Source of the DNA: Burkholderiales bacterium | Lineage (GTDB): Bacteria > Pseudomonadota > Gammaproteobacteria > Burkholderiales > WYBJ01 | Assembly (NCBI GenBank): GCA_022841915.1 | Contig: JALHQN010000003.1 | Coordinates: 124,001-188,000, forward strand | DNA length: 64,000 nucleotides | Reading direction: 5' to 3' | In this document: piece after piece, positions 51,514 through 61,669 of the stretch | Layout: each line of letters begins with the position of its first letter | How positions within the stretch are numbered: position 1 is the stretch's first letter | Notes under the pieces: model-generated | Told to the model about the DNA's origin: nothing | Database searches by the model: none | What the model saw: only the letters and a program-made list of their open reading frames with translations | Made by a program: the position numbers and the translations under genes

Positions 51514-51588
51514 GTGCTTCTCCGCAAAAGGGATGGCGTGGTCCGACCCGGATGTGCCTTCAGCGCGACCGTAGGGAAGTGGGGTTCA

Positions 51589-53778
51589 TCAAACCGGACG
51601 CACCGCGGCCGAATTCCGCAGCCAGTGCAAAAGAATATCGCAGAGAGCGTCCGGTTCCACCGGCTTGCCGATATGGGCATCCATCCCGGCGGCGAGACAC
51701 ACCTCGCGGTCTTCGTCGAAGGCGTTGGCGGTCAAGGCCAGAATCGGAATCTTCGCCATGCCCGGTAGCAAACGGATGGCACGGGTAGCCTCCAGTCCGT
51801 TCATCACCGGCATCTGCATGTCCATCAGGATCAGGGCATAGCCGCCACCATGCGCCATCTCGAGTGCTTGCCGGCCGTCTTCGGCAAGCTCCGGCGCGAG
51901 GCCCGCGTCCTCCAGTAGGATCGTCATCACCTCGCGGTTCAGGGGCTCGTCTTCGGCGACCAGTATGCGGGTGCCGGCGAACAGCCGGGCCAAAACCTCG
52001 CGCGCTGGTTCTGCGGTTTCCATTGCCGCCTCGGGGTGCTCGTTCGCTGCTCTTCTGAGCCGGAGGGTTGTCCAGAAGGTGCTGCCGCTGCCTTCCTGAC
52101 TGATCACCCCCGCATCGCCGCCCATCAGGCGCGCAAGGCGACGGGAGATGGTCAGCCCAAGCCCGGTGCCGCCGTATTTGCGGTTCATCGAGCCGTCGGC
52201 CTGGGTAAAGGCTTGGAACAGCCGGGCCTGTTGTGCCGGGCTGATGCCGATTCCCTGATCGGTGACCTCGATCTTCAGCAACACGCTGAGGCTGTCCTCC
52301 TCGATGACGCTGGCACGAATGGTGATCTGACCGCGTGCGGAGAACTTGATGGCGTTACCGCTGAAATTGAGCAGAATCTGGCGCAAACGCATGGCGTCGC
52401 CACGCAGCCTCTCGGGCACGGCTGGATCGATGTGCCAGGTCAAGCTCAGTCCCTTGGCCTGGGCCGGTGCGTCCTGCATGCCGTGGATGTCGACGATGGT
52501 CTGTGCAAGCGAGAAGTCTTTTTCTTCCAGTGTCAGCCGGTCGGCTTCGATCTGGGCCAGATCGAGGATGTCGTTGATGACGGAAAGCAGGTGTTTCGCG
52601 GCGGCCTTGCTCTTGTTCAGCCAATCGATCTGCTTGCGGTCGGTGGCACGGCGCAGCACCATTTCGGTCATGCCCAGGATGCCGTTCATCGGGGTGCGCA
52701 GTTCGTGGCTCATGTTGGCCAGAAAAACACTCTTGGCGCGGTTGGCGGCGTCGGCAGCGTCACGGGCTTCGGATAGTTCGGCGGTGCGAGATAGCACCAG
52801 TTCTTCAAGGTGATGGCGGTGCTGCTCGAGTTCGGCCGCCGCCTGCTTGCGTTCGGTGATGTCACGCAAAAAAACGCAAAGCAGACCACCGGCATCACCC
52901 CGATAAGTGGTGCTCACCTCGACATCCCAGATCGATCCGTCCTTGCGCCGGTGTCGGGTTTCGAACTGGTCGCGGCCCGCCTCGATGACGCGCCGAACAC
53001 GCATTGCAGTCTCGGTGCCGCTCTCATGAACATCGATGTCGGAGATCGTCAAACCAAGCAGTTCTTCGCGGCTGTAGCCCGATTGCTGGCAGTAGGTGGG
53101 ATTGACTTCGATCAGGCGACCCTGACCGTCAACGCGCCAGAAGCCATCCAGCGATGTTTCCAGGATATTGCGCAAAATCGCGTCGCGCTGCGCCAGTTCG
53201 ACCTCGATGCGCATGCGCTCGCTGATATCGCTGAACGCCATGCGGCAGATCGGTGCGCCGTCTTCCGCTTCGGCGGCGGTTGCCGTCAAGTGTGCCCAGA
53301 AGAACGCGCCACCCGGCTTGACCAGCCGCAGGTCGCATGCCTGGGTTTCGCCCAGCACAGAGAGTTCTTTGTGGAGCCGATAATAGATCTCCTGGTCCTC
53401 TTTGAAGATGATGTGGGAGATCGGCTGCTTGACCAGCGCGCTGCGCGGCGTGTCCAACAGCTTGGCGGCGGTAAGGTTGGCCTCCAGGATCAGCCCCCGC
53501 TCGGACAGGGTGCAGTAGCCCATCGGGGCCAGGTCATAGAGATCGAAATAGCGCGCCCGAACAGCCGCAATCACCTCCTGGGCCTCGCGTAGTTCCTCGT
53601 TCTGCATCTCCAGTTCGATTTGGTGCACGCGTAATTCGTGCAGCATCTGCTGGATTTCTTCGGGGGTTTGCGCGGGATGGGTGGTCAGATCCATGGACCG
53701 CGCTTGCTCTTCGGCCCGTTTGCGCAACGCCGCCGCGTCGACGGGCGGCTGGGCGGAATCCTGCGGCTTGTCGCTCAT
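51589..53778 (-). CDS. PAS-containing hybrid sensor histidine kinase
   Basis: 729 residues, no membrane helices. An N-terminal coiled-coil (about 40-70) and two PAS domains (about 70-310) with PAC signals ([19 protein letters not shown]). HisKA with phospho-His in [20 protein letters not shown], ATPase with [13 protein letters not shown] and [15 protein letters not shown], and a C-terminal receiver with phospho-Asp in [18 protein letters not shown]. Overlaps the CheB-CheR gene stop by 4 nt (ATGA), so the two are translated together. Signal unknown. Confidence 0.95.
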   Translation of the reverse strand: MSDKPQDSAQPPVDAAALRKRAEEQARSMDLTTHPAQTPEEIQQMLHELRVHQIELEMQNEELREAQEVIAAVRARYFDLYDLAPMGYCTLSERGLILEANLTAAKLLDTPRSALVKQPISHIIFKEDQEIYYRLHKELSVLGETQACDLRLVKPGGAFFWAHLTATAAEAEDGAPICRMAFSDISERMRIEVELAQRDAILRNILETSLDGFWRVDGQGRLIEVNPTYCQQSGYSREELLGLTISDIDVHESGTETAMRVRRVIEAGRDQFETRHRRKDGSIWDVEVSTTYRGDAGGLLCVFLRDITERKQAAAELEQHRHHLEELVLSRTAELSEARDAADAANRAKSVFLANMSHELRTPMNGILGMTEMVLRRATDRKQIDWLNKSKAAAKHLLSVINDILDLAQIEADRLTLEEKDFSLAQTIVDIHGMQDAPAQAKGLSLTWHIDPAVPERLRGDAMRLRQILLNFSGNAIKFSARGQITIRASVIEEDSLSVLLKIEVTDQGIGISPAQQARLFQAFTQADGSMNRKYGGTGLGLTISRRLARLMGGDAGVISQEGSGSTFWTTLRLRRAANEHPEAAMETAEPAREVLARLFAGTRILVAEDEPLNREVMTILLEDAGLAPELAEDGRQALEMAHGGGYALILMDMQMPVMNGLEATRAIRLLPGMAKIPILALTANAFDEDREVCLAAGMDAHIGKPVEPDALCDILLHWLRNSAAVRPV

Positions 53779-56700
53779 GGCTGACCTCTCTTCTTTTTCG
53801 CCTGTCGAGAGGAAGGCGCGCCCGGTTGCCCGGTGACGTCAAGCGAGGCACAGGTCAGCCCGACAACGGCTCCAGCTGCGTCGAACAAAGGTTCGATGGT
53901 CAGGTCATGCACACAGAGTCGGCCTTCGATCGTCATCTGGATGTTTTGGCGCACACCTTTTCCGCTTCCCAGCACCTGTCGTTTGAGTGCCGTCAGTGCG
54001 GCGCTTTCCTGCTCCGGAAAAAGATCGGCGTCGGTCTTGCCGATGACCTGTTCCGCCTTGAAGCCGGGGTCGGGGTTGTGAATCCACGTGTAGCGCAGGC
54101 CTCTGTCCTGATTGAACAAGACCATGGAAGTAGTGTTGAGGGCGACCCGCAGCCGTTCGTCGTTCGCCCGCAACGCTTCGTTCGTCTGCTTGTTCTCGGT
54201 GATGTCCACGAAAGTGAGCACCGCGCCCTCGATGACGTTGTCCATCGTGCGGTAAGGCTGAATGCGCATGCGGTACCACCGGCCATCGACACTTTGCACG
54301 TCGAGGGCCTTGGCGATCAGGGTATCGAGCACCGCGTGGATATCCACCGTCAGCGTATCGTAGCCGGGCAGGTTGGAGACGATGTGGCCCACCGGCCGGC
54401 CGATGTCGCTCTGGATCAGATTGATGATCTGGGTGGCGGCGGGGGTAAAGCGCAGGAGGCGCAATTGATGGTCCACGAAGATGGTGGCGATGCCGGTGCC
54501 GGCCAGCAGGTTGTTCATGTCGTTGTTGGCGCGCGACAGGTCGGCCACCTTGGTCTGCAGCTCCGCGTTGACTGTGGCCAGCTCTTCGTTCACGGATTGC
54601 AGCTCCTCCTTGGAGGTTTCCAGCTCCTCGTTGGTGGACTGCAGTTCCTCGTTCACCGACTGCATTTCCTCGTTGGAGGATTTCAGTTCTTCGTTCGAGG
54701 TTTCCAGTTCCTCGTTGGTGCTCTGGAGATACTCCTCCTTCGCTTGCAGCTCCCGCTTGAGCTCGGCGATGCGGGCATCGGCATCCACGCTGATCGGCTC
54801 TGCCGATGACGGTTTATCGGGTTGCGCCTGGGGCACGGGCTCCGGCACCTGCTCCAGGATCACCAGATACAGCGGCGGCTCGGGTGAATTCGGCGGGGCA
54901 ACGGTCACCGGACGCACGATCAGCTTGACGGTGGAAAAGTCGCCGTTGGTCTTGACGCGCAAGGCCGGGCAGCACACGGTTTCTCCGGTTGCTGTGACTT
55001 TGTGCAGGGCCGTGGTCAGGTCGCGCCGCAATCCTTCCCGGGCCATTTTCAGAATGTTGCTGGTTCCGCTCTCGCCGGGGGCGGGCTCCAGGTACATGCC
55101 GGTGCGGCCGTGGAGGTAGAAGATGTCACCCCCGGCGTTGACCAGCGCCCCGGCCTGGACCACCTGCTGCAGCAGGGCCTGTTCGGTCAGCTCGCGCAGC
55201 GGCAGCTTCTTGCCGGCAGCCGGCTTCTCGCGGGCATTCGGCAGTGCCGTCTCGACGGCCGTCAGGGGCGGCAGGAAGCGACCCGCGCGCCGGGCGCCAA
55301 GGAGGTCTTCCTTGCGCTGGTAGATCTTCTGTTTGCGCTCAACGGTGGCAAACAGATCGCCGAACTCGCTCACGCTTTCCGAGGTTCCCAGAAAGAGATA
55401 GCCGCCGGGGTTCAGGGCGTAGTGAAACAGCGGGATGAGCTTTCTCTGCAGACCGACATTCAGGTAAATGAGCAGGTTGCGGCAACTGATCAGATCCAGC
55501 TTGGAGAAGGGTGGATCCCTGATCAGGTCCTGCTCGGAGAAGACCAGCATGTCGCGCAGGCCCTTGTGGACACGGAAGGAGCCTCCGCCCGGTTCGGCCG
55601 CGAAAAAGCGCGCCAGTCGCTCCGGCGTGAGGTCGGCGGCGATGGAGGCCGGATAGATGCCGGCGCGGGCCGTGGTAATGGCACGGCTGTCGATGTCGGT
55701 GGCGAAGACCTGCACCTTGAAGCTCTGTTTCAGCGCCTCCTGCCGCTCGGCCAGCAGGATGGCCAGGGAATAGGCCTCCTCGCCGGTGGAACAGCCCGGC
55801 ACCCAGATGCGGATCGTGGCATCCGCGCCCTTGCCGGCGAAAAGCTTCGGGATGATCTGCTCTTCGAGGGCCTTGAAGGCATCGGGGTCGCGGAAGAAAC
55901 TGGTCACGCCGATCAGCAGGTCGCGAAACAGGGTCTCCACTTCCTGGGGCGTCTGCTGGATGAATTTGACATAGCCATCCAAGCTGTCGATCTGGTGCAC
56001 GGCCATGCGCCGCTCGATGCGTCGCTGGATGGTCGAAGGCTTGTACTGGGAAAAGTCGTGGCCAGTCTGGGCGCGCAGCAGGACAAAGATCTTTTTCGGC
56101 GCGCTCTCGGGCTTGGACGACGGGGCCGCGGGCCAAAGCGGCTTGCCGAAGGCATGGGCGACATAGGCGATGAGCTGGGCGGGCATCTCGGCCGGCGGCA
56201 GCTCGTAGTCCACGAGGCCCGTGGCGATGGCGCTGCGCGGCATGCCGTCGTATTCGGTGGATTCCAGGCTCTGCGCCATGACCAACCCGCCCTCGCCCTT
56301 AATGGCCCGCACCCCCAGTGCGCCGTCGCTGCCGGTGCCCGAGAGCACTATGCCGATGGCTCGTTCGTGCTGGTCCTGGGCCAGGGAGCGGAAGAAGAAG
56401 TCGATGGGCAGGCGCTGGCCTCGCGGGGCCATGGGGGTGAGCAGTTGCAGCGTGCCGTTCAAAAAGGCCATGTCGCGGTCGGGCGGGATGATGTAGACGC
56501 AGTTGATGCGCACCGCCATGCCGTCTTCGACCTCGTAGACCTGCATGCGGGTGTAGCGCCGGACCAGGCTGGAGAGGATGCTCTTGTGGTCCGGGGCCAG
56601 GTGCTGCACCAGCACAAAGGCCATGCCTGCGTCAGTCTCTGCGGGCATGCCGGCGAAGAAGGCCTCGAATGCCGCCAGTCCACCGGCGGAAGCGCCGATG

Positions 56701-56843
56701 CCGACGATGGGAAAGCCGCCAGCGGCCGGTTCCGTCTCAGGCGGCGCGGCAAGGGCATCTCCGGAACTTGCCGGCGGCCTGGCGGATTCTGTCGTCCCTG
56801 AGGGTGTTCCAGCCGGTTTGTTCAGGTCTTTTCGCCTTGGCAT
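53775..56843 (-). CDS. CheB-CheR fusion with PAS domains
   Basis: 1022 residues. CheB methylesterase first (about 40-230): catalytic Ser in [16 protein letters not shown], His in [11 protein letters not shown], Asp in [14 protein letters not shown]; it has no receiver domain. CheR methyltransferase next (about 250-500): [10 protein letters not shown] and SAM-binding [16 protein letters not shown]. Then a long coiled-coil made of seven-residue NEELxxS repeats (about 680-765), and two PAS domains ([18 protein letters not shown] marks the first PAC end). Start MPRRKDLNK chosen. Works with the overlapping hybrid kinase; no chemoreceptor gene nearby, so it probably serves a non-motility signalling route. 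Confidence 0.93.
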   Translation of the reverse strand: MPRRKDLNKPAGTPSGTTESARPPASSGDALAAPPETEPAAGGFPIVGIGASAGGLAAFEAFFAGMPAETDAGMAFVLVQHLAPDHKSILSSLVRRYTRMQVYEVEDGMAVRINCVYIIPPDRDMAFLNGTLQLLTPMAPRGQRLPIDFFFRSLAQDQHERAIGIVLSGTGSDGALGVRAIKGEGGLVMAQSLESTEYDGMPRSAIATGLVDYELPPAEMPAQLIAYVAHAFGKPLWPAAPSSKPESAPKKIFVLLRAQTGHDFSQYKPSTIQRRIERRMAVHQIDSLDGYVKFIQQTPQEVETLFRDLLIGVTSFFRDPDAFKALEEQIIPKLFAGKGADATIRIWVPGCSTGEEAYSLAILLAERQEALKQSFKVQVFATDIDSRAITTARAGIYPASIAADLTPERLARFFAAEPGGGSFRVHKGLRDMLVFSEQDLIRDPPFSKLDLISCRNLLIYLNVGLQRKLIPLFHYALNPGGYLFLGTSESVSEFGDLFATVERKQKIYQRKEDLLGARRAGRFLPPLTAVETALPNAREKPAAGKKLPLRELTEQALLQQVVQAGALVNAGGDIFYLHGRTGMYLEPAPGESGTSNILKMAREGLRRDLTTALHKVTATGETVCCPALRVKTNGDFSTVKLIVRPVTVAPPNSPEPPLYLVILEQVPEPVPQAQPDKPSSAEPISVDADARIAELKRELQAKEEYLQSTNEELETSNEELKSSNEEMQSVNEELQSTNEELETSKEELQSVNEELATVNAELQTKVADLSRANNDMNNLLAGTGIATIFVDHQLRLLRFTPAATQIINLIQSDIGRPVGHIVSNLPGYDTLTVDIHAVLDTLIAKALDVQSVDGRWYRMRIQPYRTMDNVIEGAVLTFVDITENKQTNEALRANDERLRVALNTTSMVLFNQDRGLRYTWIHNPDPGFKAEQVIGKTDADLFPEQESAALTALKRQVLGSGKGVRQNIQMTIEGRLCVHDLTIEPLFDAAGAVVGLTCASLDVTGQPGAPSSRQAKKKRGQP

Positions 56844-56877
56844 ATCGTCCCTACCCCTAGACTGCATGGAATGGAGT

Positions 56878-57397
56878 TTAACGTTGTCGCTCTGCACTTG
56901 TATTGCGAGACTTCTTCAGGCCCCCCTCGGCCATGGCCAGCTCGGTCAAGGCGACGATGGCCTGCAGCCTCGGATTGCGCGCCACCCCGATCACATAGCC
57001 CACGCCGTTGCGCTCGCACCAGCGAATGCGCCGAAGTCGACAGAAGCCAGAATCGGCGCGTACGATGATCTCGGGGTCGGGCCGGCTCGTGCGTAACCGC
57101 TGCACCAGCAGCTTGATCAGCGCCGTGGTGTTCTTCGCACCATCGATGCGGCTTCGACGCAGGTAGCAGGCGAGCATCGCGTCGCCGCAGAACACATACA
57201 AGAGGCAGATAACAGTGATGGTCGTCGTAGCCGCGGAACTCACGCAGTTGCTGATCGCCGTGCAGTTCGATGTCCGAAGCATCGATGTCGAGCACTAACC
57301 GATCAGGCGCCTTCGCGTGCGAGGCGATGAACTACGCGATCAGTACCTCGTGCAATGTCCACACCAGCGCCTGCGGCTTGCCAGTCCTGGAAAAAAC
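56878..57397 (-). pseudogene. IS1380-type transposase remnant (stop, frameshift, truncated)
   Basis: Minus-strand reading gives PDRLVLDIDASDIELHG and FRGYDDHHCYLPL, then a shift to another frame near 57200 for YVFCGDAMLACYLRRSRIDG, IIVRADSGFCRLRRIRWCE and NGVGYVIGVARNPRL. These are IS1380 (DDE) motifs with the second catalytic Asp. An in-frame TAG interrupts FIASHAKAPDR upstream, the 5' part is cut by repeat copy E, and the C-terminal third is missing. Non-functional. Confidence 0.85.
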
Positions 57398-57503
57398 GGG
57401 GTCAGGTCTTTCATTCAAGCATTTCACCAGAGTACGAGATTTGACTGCTCTTCGGAGGATTCCACAATCAACGGCTAAATGCGCGTTTGCAAGACCTGAC
57501 CCC
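57398..57503 (+). repeat. 106-bp inverted-repeat element, copy E
   Basis: Exactly 106 bp, closest to copy D (shares TTTGACTGCTCTTCGGAGGA). It lies at the junction between the IS1380 remnant and the toxin remnant, with ends GGGGTCAGGTCTT and AAGACCTGACCCC. Confidence 0.9.
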
Positions 57504-57569
57504 CGGGGATTTTCTGGTCGGTGAATGGGGAATGCACGAGGATGATCTCGCCGAACTCACGGCCCGGCC
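57504..57569 (-). pseudogene. MazF/PemK-type toxin, N-terminal remnant
   Basis: Directly after the antitoxin stop, the minus strand reads PGREFGEIILVHSPFTDQK. This matches the start of PemK/MazF endoribonuclease toxins (GDIVLVPFPFTDQ type). The frame lacks a start codon in place and runs into repeat copy E, ending at a TAG inside it. Only about 20 codons remain, so the toxin is dead. Confidence 0.7.
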
Positions 57570-57758
57570 TTAGCCGGCATCGTCCGTGTTGTGCCAGATT
57601 TTGCGGAATGATCCCCCCGTGGCCCCGCCTGCTGCGTGCGTGACAGGGTGCGCCTCGTTCCGAGCCTTAAGAGAATCGATGAAAGCCTCGACCTGGGCAA
57701 TGCGCTCGGCACGCAAGGCGTTCAACGTCTCAATTTTCTGCTCGATCAGAGTGTTCAT
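57570..57758 (-). CDS. Orphan antitoxin-like protein
   Basis: 62 residues from ATG 57758 (a start at 57803 would add 15). LNALRAERIAQVEAFIDSLK and the tail FRKIWHNTDDAG resemble short antitoxins of the DUF2281/VapB-like type, which sit before MazF/PemK toxins and end with a toxin-wrapping W/D-rich tail. Its toxin is reduced to a 20-codon stub immediately downstream. May survive as an anti-addiction gene or be decaying. Confidence 0.65.
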   Translation of the reverse strand: MNTLIEQKIETLNALRAERIAQVEAFIDSLKARNEAHPVTHAAGGATGGSFRKIWHNTDDAG

Positions 57759-57799
57759 CCCGACGCTTCGTATGAAGGCCTGCTTCGACCTATGTGTGA

Positions 57800-58768
57800 T
57801 CACATCCGCTGAATGCCGATGCGCGCGCCGTGCTTGCGGAAGGTCTCGAGGTCGCGCTTGACCTTGGCGGCGAATGCTTGCGGCGTGCTGCCGACCACGT
57901 TGACACCCAGATCGTCGAGTCGTTGGCGTATGCCGTTGTCGTCGAGTACTTGCGCCACGCCTCTGTGGACGGCATCGACGATTTCCTTCGACGTGTGAGC
58001 GGGGGCGAACAGTCCGTCCCAGAGCGGAAACTCGTACCCCGTGACGTCCTGTTCTTGCAGCGTCGGCACCTCGGGCAGGATGGGCGAGCGATCCGCGCCT
58101 GTGGTTGCGTAGGCTTTCAGCCGTCCGGCGTGCACGTGCGGTCGTGCGGCAGCGGGTGCGAGCAGCGTCAGATCGATCCGGCCCGCGCGCAGTGCCTCCA
58201 TGGCCGTGATGCTGCTCTTGTGCTCAACGTTGGTCGCCTTCCAACCCAGATGCGCCCAGAGCGCATCGCCTGCGAATCGCTCGACCGTATCGATGGCGCT
58301 CACCCTCAGCTTGCCGGCCGGGTGCTGGGCATAAGTCGCGAGCTCGGAGAGGGTGATTCCGGGCAGCTTGGGCTGCCCGACCACGATCATCCCGTTCGCG
58401 GAGATCTGGGTGATCGGGGCGAAATCCCGGATCGGATCGTAGGGCAGGTGCGTGTAGAGCGTGGCGTTGATCGCATGCGTGATGCTGTTGCCGAGCAGCA
58501 GCGTGCCGCCATCCGGATTGGACTTCGCACCGATCTCGCTTGCGACGACCCCGTGGGTGCCGGCGCGGTTGTCGATGATGATGCGTCGCTGCAATGCGCG
58601 TTCCAAAGCGGGCGACAGGACACGAAGCTGTTCGTCCGCGAGGCTCGATGGCGCAGCGCCCACCAGAATGCGCAACGGGCGCTGTGCAGTCTGTTGTGCC
58701 TGGGCGATCAAGGACACCATGGCAACGATGCAAGCGACCAGCATCGTCGTGGCGAGCGGCAACTTCAT
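57800..58768 (-). CDS. Bug/TctC-family periplasmic solute-binding protein (second copy)
   Basis: 322 residues. Signal peptide ends SLIAQAQ. Family motifs are RPLRILVGAAPSSLADEQLR, NRAGTHGVVASEIGAKS (ligand loop) and LPYDPIRDFAPITQIS. Divergent from the kinase gene at 58943. Sequence differs widely from the 49280 copy, so it is not a recent duplication. Transport partners not present. Confidence 0.93.
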   Translation of the reverse strand: MKLPLATTMLVACIVAMVSLIAQAQQTAQRPLRILVGAAPSSLADEQLRVLSPALERALQRRIIIDNRAGTHGVVASEIGAKSNPDGGTLLLGNSITHAINATLYTHLPYDPIRDFAPITQISANGMIVVGQPKLPGITLSELATYAQHPAGKLRVSAIDTVERFAGDALWAHLGWKATNVEHKSSITAMEALRAGRIDLTLLAPAAARPHVHAGRLKAYATTGADRSPILPEVPTLQEQDVTGYEFPLWDGLFAPAHTSKEIVDAVHRGVAQVLDDNGIRQRLDDLGVNVVGSTPQAFAAKVKRDLETFRKHGARIGIQRM

Positions 58769-58942
58769 GGAGCTTCTCCTTTTGGGCGCTTCGGCGCCGC
58801 ATGTTACATGTTGGCAGAGCGATGGCGGAAAGGGACGCCGATATCCTCTGGTGCCCGCACGCGGCTAGAATGAGGGCATTCGCCGCGGCTTCGGTTGCGC
58901 AAGCCTCGACGGTCCTCAGGGCGGCCCCGAAAGACAACGACG

Positions 58943-61159
58943 ATGCCCATACGCAGTCAGCTCGTCATCCTGGTGCTCGCAGTGATCGCGCCGGTGGCCG
59001 TTCTTGCCGCCATGGCGACCGTGGGTTTGTGGGAATTGCAGCGCGATGCCTACCAGCAGCGCTTCCTGGAGCGCGTCAGTGCGTTGCGGATCGCGCTCGA
59101 CACTGAGATCGACAGCACGCTGCGCCAATTGAGAGGCGCGAGCGATGCCTCCGACAAGCGCAAGGAATCGGCTGAGGTCGCGTTCCGCGCCCAGGCCGAG
59201 CGCCTTTTGGCCAACAATCCTGCCTGGAGCATGGTCGGCCTGCTCGGCCCCGACGGCGCCGTGATCACGCGCATCGACCGCCGGCCCGCTTTGGCCACCG
59301 TCCGATTCGACCCGGCGCTGTTCGCCGAGATCGCCGCGATGCCTCATGCCGTCATTTCGAATCTGGTCGACATCGCCGGCGAGCCTGGTGCTTACCTGAC
59401 TTATCTCGCGCTGCCGATCACTCGGGACGGCGTGTTCCGAGGTATCGTCTACATCGGCATCGAGGCTTCGGCCTGGCTCGAGTTCTTCAAGCGCTATCCC
59501 ATCCACGAGCGTGCCACGCTCACGCTGAACGATCGTGATGGACGCATCATTGCTCGTACCTTGCATAACGAAAAGTGGGCGGGCCATCGTTCGACCGATC
59601 TGTACCTCGCGGCCACCATCGGTCGCGACGAGGGCACGATGAGGGTCCTCGGCGTCGACGGCGAGCGCTACTACAGCGCGTTCAGTCGTTCGCGAACGGC
59701 AGGATGGCTGGTGGGTACGGGTGTGCCACGCGATCACGTCGAGGCGGCCCTCAGCCGTCCGACCTTGCTGATCCTGTTCAGTGTGTTCGCCGCCGCCGGC
59801 ATGGCGACCCTGTTCGCGTACATCCTGGGCGGGCGCATCACCGGGGCACTGACGGCTTTGGCCAATTCCGTGGAATCGGTGGCGTCGGGCGAGCGCCGAC
59901 TGCCCAAGGAGCCGCTGCTGATCGAGGAGGCGGAGACCGTTCGGCGTGCGTTGATCGCCGGGTCCCGGCTGCTTGCGGCGCGCGAGACTTCACTGAACGG
60001 CGCGCTGGCCCGCGAGGCGAAATCCCGCGCGGCGGCCGAACTCGCGAGTCGCGCCAAGGACGATCTGCTCGCGATGCTGGGTCACGAATTGCGCAATCCG
60101 CTCAACGCCATCAAGGCGGCCGTGTCGGTGCTCGAGATGCCCGAGGTGAAGCCGGAGGTCGCCGATCGGGCACGTGCCGTCGTGCAAAGGCAGATCGGGC
60201 ATCTGACCTCGATCATCGACGACTTGCTCGATGTCGCCCGCCTCGACTCGGGCAAGGCGCAGCTGAAGAACCAGACCCTGGATCTGGCAGTGGTAACGCG
60301 CCATGTCGTGGAAGCGTTCACAGCAACGGGCCGCTGCCGCAGCCTGAAAATGCAGGCCGATCTGAATGCAGCCTGGATCGTGGGCGACGAGACGCGTCTG
60401 GAACAAGTCGTCTCCAATCTGCTCGACAACGCATGCAAGTACACGCCGGCCGGTGGGGCGGTGGAGATCGTCGTGCGCGCCGAAGGCGATGCCGCCGTGC
60501 TCACCGTTCGGGACTCGGGCTCGGGCATCGCGCCCGATGTGCTGCCGAAGATCTTCGATCTCTTCTCCCAGGGCGCGCGCACGCTCGACCGATCGCAGGG
60601 CGGGTTGGGCCTGGGGCTGACCGTGGTTCGTCGGCTGGTCGACCTGCATGGTGGAACGATTGCCGCCAACAGCGACGGCCTCGATCGGGGCGCCACGTTC
60701 TGCGTGCGGTTGCCGTTGACCCGTGCACCGATCGAAGCGTGTGCGCAGGCGGTCCAGTTCGAGGCGGCTCCGCTCAGCATCGTGGTCGTGGAGGACAATC
60801 CCGACAACCGGCAGTTGGTGGGCGAGATATTGCGCATGCATGGGCATAGCGTGGTCGAGGCCGAGGATGGCATGAGCGGCGTGGAGGCGATCCTCGCCGA
60901 CGGCGTGGATCTCGCCATCGTCGATATCGGACTGCCTGGCTGGGACGGCTACGAAGTGGCCCGGCGCGTGCGCGCCCAACCTGCGGGTGCGCAATTGCGA
61001 CTGGTCGCGCTCACCGGCTATGGCCGTGACGAGGACAAGGCGCTGGCGCGCGAAGCCGGCTTCGATCTGTTCCTGATCAAGCCGTTCGACATCGAGAAGT
61101 TCTTGGCTGCGCTGACGCAGTTGCAGCGCTCGGCCGCGAGCGGTGCGCCCTCGGCTTGA
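58943..61159 (+). CDS. Membrane hybrid sensor histidine kinase with Cache-like sensor
   Basis: 738 residues from the ATG giving MPIRSQLVILVLAVIAPVAV. One membrane helix (about 5-28), a periplasmic sensor of about 250 residues (Cache-like: PDGAVITRIDRRPALATVRF), a second helix (about 273-295), HAMP-like linker, HisKA with LLAMLGHELRNPLNAIKAAV, ATPase (NLLDNACKYTPAGG; GGLGLGLTVVRRLVDLHGG), and a receiver with Asp in LAIVDIGLPGWDGYEVARR. No HTH regulator adjacent; divergent from the Bug gene, so it might sense the same solute. Confidence 0.93.
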   Translation: MPIRSQLVILVLAVIAPVAVLAAMATVGLWELQRDAYQQRFLERVSALRIALDTEIDSTLRQLRGASDASDKRKESAEVAFRAQAERLLANNPAWSMVGLLGPDGAVITRIDRRPALATVRFDPALFAEIAAMPHAVISNLVDIAGEPGAYLTYLALPITRDGVFRGIVYIGIEASAWLEFFKRYPIHERATLTLNDRDGRIIARTLHNEKWAGHRSTDLYLAATIGRDEGTMRVLGVDGERYYSAFSRSRTAGWLVGTGVPRDHVEAALSRPTLLILFSVFAAAGMATLFAYILGGRITGALTALANSVESVASGERRLPKEPLLIEEAETVRRALIAGSRLLAARETSLNGALAREAKSRAAAELASRAKDDLLAMLGHELRNPLNAIKAAVSVLEMPEVKPEVADRARAVVQRQIGHLTSIIDDLLDVARLDSGKAQLKNQTLDLAVVTRHVVEAFTATGRCRSLKMQADLNAAWIVGDETRLEQVVSNLLDNACKYTPAGGAVEIVVRAEGDAAVLTVRDSGSGIAPDVLPKIFDLFSQGARTLDRSQGGLGLGLTVVRRLVDLHGGTIAANSDGLDRGATFCVRLPLTRAPIEACAQAVQFEAAPLSIVVVEDNPDNRQLVGEILRMHGHSVVEAEDGMSGVEAILADGVDLAIVDIGLPGWDGYEVARRVRAQPAGAQLRLVALTGYGRDEDKALAREAGFDLFLIKPFDIEKFLAALTQLQRSAASGAPSA

Positions 61160-61177
61160 CCCGCGCTGCCGCCTCGC

Positions 61178-61528
61178 TCAGTACAGCCTGAGCGGGGCCG
61201 GCGGCTGATGTCGCCCCAGCCTGAGCATCAGCACGCTCGCCCCCATCATGACGATGCTGCCCGTGTGGCGGGTCTCGCCGGTGTCGCTGTATTCGAACGC
61301 ATAGATGCGGCGCAGCGTCAGATGGCCTTCGTCGTTGCGGGCGGGTCGCATCGATTCGATGGCGACGGTATCGTCCAGAAACTGGTAGCCCTCGGCCTCG
61401 CACGCGGCGCGACTGGCGGCGACTGCCGCTTCGCGCGCTCGCAAGCTGTCCCAGATGAGCCAGACGAGCAGTCCCACGATCAGCAGGCCGACGAGTTCGA
61501 AGGTGAAGGAGGGCAGCATGGGAAGCAA
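61178..61528 (-). CDS. DUF3301 family protein
   Basis: 116 residues. One N-terminal membrane helix (FELVGLLIVGLLVWLIWDSL), then REAAVAASRAACEAEGYQFL and LDDTVAIESMRPARN, and TLRRIYAFEYSDTGETRHTG, all typical of DUF3301. Function unknown. Solitary and convergent with the hybrid kinase. Confidence 0.9.
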   Translation of the reverse strand: MLPMLPSFTFELVGLLIVGLLVWLIWDSLRAREAAVAASRAACEAEGYQFLDDTVAIESMRPARNDEGHLTLRRIYAFEYSDTGETRHTGSIVMMGASVLMLRLGRHQPPAPLRLY

Positions 61529-61669
61529 GGTTTCCGGGTGGACGCATCATTGCGACCGACGCCGAGCGTAACGGACAACGCCTTGCATGAGAAGATTCAC
61601 GCGTATCATGGCGACAGCGAGCGCTGGGGCGGGCAGGCCGCCGCGAGCAGCGCACATCGAGGATAGGCG

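Noticed and set aside
55002-56801. 599-codon plus-strand frame opposite the CheB-CheR gene
   Set aside because: Antisense shadow; no motifs, and the minus strand shows intact CheB and CheR active sites.
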